Source: Larkinella insperata
Lineage (GTDB): Bacteria > Bacteroidota > Bacteroidia > Cytophagales > Spirosomataceae
NCBI RefSeq assembly: GCF_026248825.1
Contig: NZ_CP110973.1
Span: forward strand, 1,302,001-1,366,000
DNA length: 64,000 nt
Reading direction: 5' to 3'
Shown: positions 62,935 to 64,000 of the stretch, piece by piece
Position numbering within the stretch: position 1 is the stretch's first letter
How the letters are laid out: each line of letters begins with the position of its first letter
Made by a program: the position numbers and the translations under genes
The notes under the pieces: generated by a model
Databases searched by the model: none
What the model was told of the DNA's origin: nothing
What the model saw: only the letters and a program-made list of their open reading frames with translations

Positions 62935-64000
62935 TGAGGATAAGCACCTTGCTCTATATCGCTCTGCTGATTGGTTTGTTCGGAACCGTAACCAACCTGA
63001 TCTTCATCAGCCCCTTACCGTCGCTGCTGGCCCTGGCCGTACTGCCTTACCTGTTTCTCCGCCAATCGGTTTTCGTGATTCCGCGGTTTATTTATTACCT
63101 CTACATCTATTTTCTGTTTTCGCTGGCGGGAATCCTGATTTACTTTCCGGCCTCTCTGGCCAATTTCGGTTTTTACCGGTACGACGGTAACTTCATTATT
63201 TCGTACCTACCCCTGCTGCTGATTTCTTTTTTTTCGTACAATATTCCCGTCGACCGGCTTTTTAAGCGGTTCCTGATCTTCGCTACGGCCGTCAACGCGG
63301 TGGCGTTTATGCTGAATCTGGTTCTGACCCGGTTTGCGGCCATTACCGACTGGGGCAATCCCGAAACTTATTTTCACGGCTTTTTCAAAAGTACCAACGG
63401 GGCGGGCGGTTTCATCAGCATTGTGCTGTCGCTCAACATTGTACTATTTTTGCAGGAACGAAAGCGGAAGTGGCTGCTCCTGATTCTGGTCAATTTTGTT
63501 TTTCTGATTGCTACCACTTCGCGCGGGTCCATGCTGGGACTGATGGCCGGTTTCGCGTTTTATTTCTTTGACCGCACCAATCGCCAGTACCTGATCCGGC
63601 TTGCGCTGTTTGCGATTGTGGCCGTTCAGTGCGCGGTTTTAACGTATACCTATCCGCTTTACGATCTCTACGTCCGCGATGCCGATCTGAGCGAAGGTGG
63701 GGCCAGCACGTACATCTCCCCGCTTTTTGGCGAGGTCAGTACCAAATCGGCCAACGTCGCCATCCGGGCCCTTGAGACCTGGCCCCGCGCGGTCGATTGT
63801 TTTCTGCACTCTCCCCTGATCGGAACGGGTTTTGGCTCGGTGAACGATACGCCCCTGCGATACAAAGGCATTCCTTACGTGCTGAGCCTCAACGACCAGC
63901 CAAAGAAACTTTTTAACGATGCCCACGCCCACCACTCCTACCTGCACATTCTGGGCGAGCAGGGGCTGATCGGCCTCGGAATTTTTCTCCTGTTCTGGTA
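62934..64000 (+). CDS. O-antigen ligase / Wzy-like polymerase, cut by window end
   Basis: The ATG at 62934-62936 overlaps the stop of the preceding gene. The open frame continues to the window edge (about 355 residues). It encodes many hydrophobic helices and the O-antigen-ligase/polymerase (Wzy_C-like) motif FHGFFKSTNGAGGFISIVLSLN, then ATTSRGSMLGL and HAHHSYLHILGEQGLIGLG, the large periplasmic loop with conserved His and Gly. It would join repeat units or attach polymer to a lipid. The end is missing only because of the window. Confidence 0.88.
   Translation, partial: MRISTLLYIALLIGLFGTVTNLIFISPLPSLLALAVLPYLFLRQSVFVIPRFIYYLYIYFLFSLAGILIYFPASLANFGFYRYDGNFIISYLPLLLISFFSYNIPVDRLFKRFLIFATAVNAVAFMLNLVLTRFAAITDWGNPETYFHGFFKSTNGAGGFISIVLSLNIVLFLQERKRKWLLLILVNFVFLIATTSRGSMLGLMAGFAFYFFDRTNRQYLIRLALFAIVAVQCAVLTYTYPLYDLYVRDADLSEGGASTYISPLFGEVSTKSANVAIRALETWPRAVDCFLHSPLIGTGFGSVNDTPLRYKGIPYVLSLNDQPKKLFNDAHAHHSYLHILGEQGLIGLGIFLLFW

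Noticed and set aside
1..64000. tRNA, rRNA, CRISPR, insertion sequence or prophage
   Set aside because: Looked for and not seen: no regularly spaced repeats, no transposase or integrase motifs, and no tRNA cloverleaf noticed.

Overview
The window looks like chromosomal DNA from a Bacteroidota species of the Cytophagales, probably near Spirosoma/Larkinella (Spirosomaceae). The reasons are TonB-dependent receptors with carboxypeptidase-regulatory N-termini, DUF1501/DUF1553 gene pairs, an exosortase with a VIT-domain partner, a CrtD-like carotenoid desaturase, moderately high GC, and -7 promoter boxes of the TAnnTTTG type instead of E. coli-like boxes. I see no rRNA, tRNA, insertion sequence, phage gene or CRISPR array. 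The genus is inferred, not proven.

Layout. (1) 1-7.4 kb: a TonB receptor cut by the left edge with a small CxxxC protein upstream, a secreted transglutaminase-like protein, then a TonB receptor next to a beta-propeller phytase lipoprotein, closed by a strong terminator. (2) 7.4-25.6 kb: housekeeping and envelope genes. These include a short membrane protein resembling one helix of cytochrome oxidase subunit I, a catalytic/non-catalytic pair of M16 proteases, a small HExxH protein, a cation/proton antiporter, a carotenoid desaturase, a PadR regulator with its membrane-protein partner, an MsbA-like exporter, a zinc-ribbon metallopeptidase, and a two-gene exosortase system (processing enzyme plus one large membrane VIT protein with a PEP-type tail) behind a perfect palindrome. 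(3) 25.8-46.9 kb: an oxidative or glycan-catabolic region like those common in Planctomycetes. It has two paralogous modules, each a DUF1549/DUF1553 cytochrome-LamG protein plus a Tat-exported DUF1501 protein, on opposite strands. Between them lie a CdiI-like orphan immunity gene, a Tat-exported beta-propeller and a DUF2231-cytochrome-LRR fusion. Farther right are a SnoaL-like protein, a GNAT, an MscS channel, an AraC regulator, a Tat Gfo/Idh/MocA oxidoreductase and an FGE-fold protein without the catalytic cysteines. (4) 47-51 kb: ABC-F, DedA, a Fur-family regulator with a readable promoter and operator, and a gamma-carbonic-anhydrase-like protein. (5) 51.1 kb to the right edge: a capsule/exopolysaccharide operon (SLBB export protein, Wzz-like co-polymerase, GDP-mannose dehydratase, flippase, two methyltransferases, four glycosyltransferases and an O-antigen ligase/polymerase cut by the window end).

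The main points for a second look are the exosortase/VIT pair with its operator, the inverted duplication of the cytochrome modules around an orphan immunity gene, the ligand-less COX1-like mini-protein, a near-identical 101-bp block shared by two otherwise diverged glycosyltransferase genes, and four readable regulatory palindromes (exosortase, PadR, AraC, Fur).
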